Origin: Microbacterium sp. LWO12-1.2
GTDB taxonomy: Bacteria > Actinomycetota > Actinomycetes > Actinomycetales > Microbacteriaceae
Direction of reading: 5' to 3'
Assembly (NCBI RefSeq): GCF_040675875.1
Contig: NZ_JBEGII010000001.1
Span: forward strand, 930,001 to 994,000
DNA: 64,000 bases
Below the pieces are notes generated by a model, which saw only the letters and a list, made by a program, of their open reading frames with translations, did no database searches and was not told the DNA's origin. The position numbers were made by a program, and so were the translations under genes. Of the stretch, positions 62,754-64,000 are shown in pieces (position 1 is the stretch's first letter; each line of letters starts with the position of its first letter).

Positions 62754-63731
62754 ATGACGCACTCGGGCAACCCTTTCGGACAGGTTCTCGTCGCGCTCGT
62801 CACTCCGATGACGGCCGACGGTGAAGTCGATTGGCCCGCCGTCGAGAAGCACATCGATGACGTCATCACCGCGGGTGCGGACGGCATCGTCGTGACGGGA
62901 ACGACCGGCGAGACCTCCACGCTGACCGACCCGGAGAAGCTCAAGCTCGTCGAGGTCGGCAAGTCGGTCTCGGCGGGAAGGGCGAAGATCATCACGGGCG
63001 GCGGATCGAACGAGACCGCGCACGCGATCGAGCTCTACAAGGCCAGCGAGAAGGCCGGCGCCGACGGCATCATGATCGTCACTCCCTACTACAACAAGCC
63101 CACGCAGGCGGGCATCCTCACGCACTTCCGGCTCGTCGCCGACGCCACCGACCTTCCGGTCATCCTTTATGACATCCCCGGCCGTACGGGCGTGCCCATC
63201 AAGTACGAGACGATCCTGCGCCTGGCCAAGCACCCGAACATCCTCGCCGTGAAGGACGCCAAGGGCGACTTCTCCGAGGTGAGTCGCGTGCTCAACCAGA
63301 CGGATCTGATGTACTTCTCGGGCGACGACGCGAACGTGCTGCCGCACCTGGCGATCGGAGCGACTGGTCTCATCGGTGTCACCGCGAACATCACAGCCAC
63401 GCCCTACCGCACGATCATCGATGCGGTGAATCGGGGCGATCTCGCGACGGCGACCGCCGAGCACAAGCGGCTCGAGCCCCTGGTCCGCGCCGTGATGACG
63501 CACGTGCCCGGAACCGTCGCGGCCAAGTACATCCTGCACGGGCTGGGGCGCATCTCGAGCCCGCGAGTCCGGCTGCCCCTCGTCGGCCCCGAAGAGTGGG
63601 AAGCGGCGCTCATCGAGGACGAACTCGACCTCGTGAACAGCGTCGCCGGCGCCGACTTCTCCAACTTCCGCCCCGACCGCAATGCGGCTGCGGGCGGCGC
63701 CCTGCCGAAGGTGCACGGCACGACGCGCTGA
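62754..63731 (+). CDS. dapA: 4-hydroxy-tetrahydrodipicolinate synthase
   Basis: The 325-residue TIM-barrel enzyme condenses pyruvate with aspartate semialdehyde. The Schiff-base Lys is in ILAVKDAKGD, with GTTGETSTL and LYDIPGRTG (active Tyr) also readable. The ATG at 62754 follows GGGAGC and fits the family start. It precedes the RNase J gene, a common actinobacterial order, and its stop codon lies in a hairpin arm. Confidence 0.96.
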   Translation: MTHSGNPFGQVLVALVTPMTADGEVDWPAVEKHIDDVITAGADGIVVTGTTGETSTLTDPEKLKLVEVGKSVSAGRAKIITGGGSNETAHAIELYKASEKAGADGIMIVTPYYNKPTQAGILTHFRLVADATDLPVILYDIPGRTGVPIKYETILRLAKHPNILAVKDAKGDFSEVSRVLNQTDLMYFSGDDANVLPHLAIGATGLIGVTANITATPYRTIIDAVNRGDLATATAEHKRLEPLVRAVMTHVPGTVAAKYILHGLGRISSPRVRLPLVGPEEWEAALIEDELDLVNSVAGADFSNFRPDRNAAAGGALPKVHGTTR

Positions 63732-63763
63732 GCGCGTCCCCATGAACGAACGGACGCGCTCAG
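63728..63763 (+). terminator. Hairpin spanning the dapA stop codon
   Basis: CTGAGCGCGTCC (63728-63739) pairs perfectly with GGACGCGCTCAG (63752-63763) around a 12-base loop. The dapA TGA is inside the left arm. It may be a terminator, or a processing element between dapA and rnj. Confidence 0.65.
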
Positions 63764-63783
63764 CGTCCGACTGAGGAGACAGC

Positions 63784-64000
63784 ATGTCCATCCCCATCGC
63801 AGAACCTGCCCCTCTCGAAGAGGGAACGCTCCGCGTCACACCGCTCGGTGGCCTCGCCGAGATCGGTCGCAACATGACCATGTTCGAGTACGACGGCAAG
63901 ATCCTGATCGTCGACTGCGGTGTGCTCTTCCCTGAGGAGCACCAGCCCGGTGTCGACCTGATCCTCCCGGACTTCGAGCCGCTCCGCGACCGCCTGGACG
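63784..64000 (+). CDS. rnj: Ribonuclease J, N-terminal part (3' end outside window)
   Basis: The visible 72 residues begin [31 protein letters not shown] and continue with [25 protein letters not shown], the start of the metallo-beta-lactamase domain of RNase J. This enzyme is an endo- and 5'-exoribonuclease in mRNA turnover. GAGGAG precedes the ATG by five bases. It runs off the window end. Confidence 0.94.
   Translation, partial: MSIPIAEPAPLEEGTLRVTPLGGLAEIGRNMTMFEYDGKILIVDCGVLFPEEHQPGVDLILPDFEPLRDRLD

Overview
The window is chromosomal DNA from a high-GC actinobacterium, most likely a Microbacteriaceae member close to Microbacterium. The evidence is the gene order proS, nusA-ylxR-infB-rbfA, truB-ribF, rpsO, pnp, dapB, thyA-dfrA, dapA, rnj, frequent GTG starts and some TTG starts, ATGA start/stop overlaps, and families typical of that group (DUF222-HNH, DUF5302, an EfeUOB cluster, a CE1758/CE1759 flavin pair). 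I see no tRNA, rRNA, CRISPR array, prophage or insertion sequence. Both ends are cut inside genes: the 3' part of proS at the left and the 5' part of an RNase J gene at the right.

Region 1 (1-16 kb) is translation and maintenance: proS, a LOG-family protein, a flavin amine oxidase, nusA-ylxR-infB-rbfA, a large LuxR-type regulator, mutY, then truB, two small membrane proteins and ribF in tight coupling, and a stand-alone SNF2-type ATPase. Region 2 (16-31 kb) holds phosphofructokinase, a DUF559 gene between two related 66-nt palindromic repeats, oligopeptidase B, a PiT phosphate permease with a small membrane partner, a TetR regulator, a CpdA-like phosphodiesterase, aspartase, an FAH-family hydrolase, a PrsW-like protease, FKBP, YceI, an MFS exporter and rpsO.

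Region 3 (31-53 kb) separates rpsO from pnp and looks accessory. It has a membrane protein with a winged-helix regulator behind tandem operator-like palindromes, a 2-oxoglutarate oxygenase, the efeUOB iron importer, a beta-lactamase-fold hydrolase, an acyltransferase, a luciferase-like monooxygenase with its FMN reductase, an FAD oxidoreductase, a divergent two-component system beside a C4-dicarboxylate permease, DUF5302, DedA, a glycosyltransferase-SGNH hydrolase fusion, a lone nucleotidyltransferase, a DUF222-HNH protein and UDP-glucose dehydrogenase.

Region 4 (53-64 kb) returns to core functions: pnp with a structured leader, a degenerate aldo/keto reductase, a histidine phosphatase, dapB, a thioredoxin/DUF4395/OsmC redox group, the thyA-dfrA-SDR operon, dapA and rnj. 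The observations most worth pursuing are the GT4-SGNH fusion, the palindromic motif ATTC-N4-GAAT shared by the yceI and CE1758 upstream regions, the tandem TTTCC-N4-GGAAA sites, the repeats around the DUF559 gene, the aldo/keto reductase lacking its catalytic tetrad, and the possible membrane thiol relay. No single locus clearly declares itself a new multi-gene defence or biosynthetic system.
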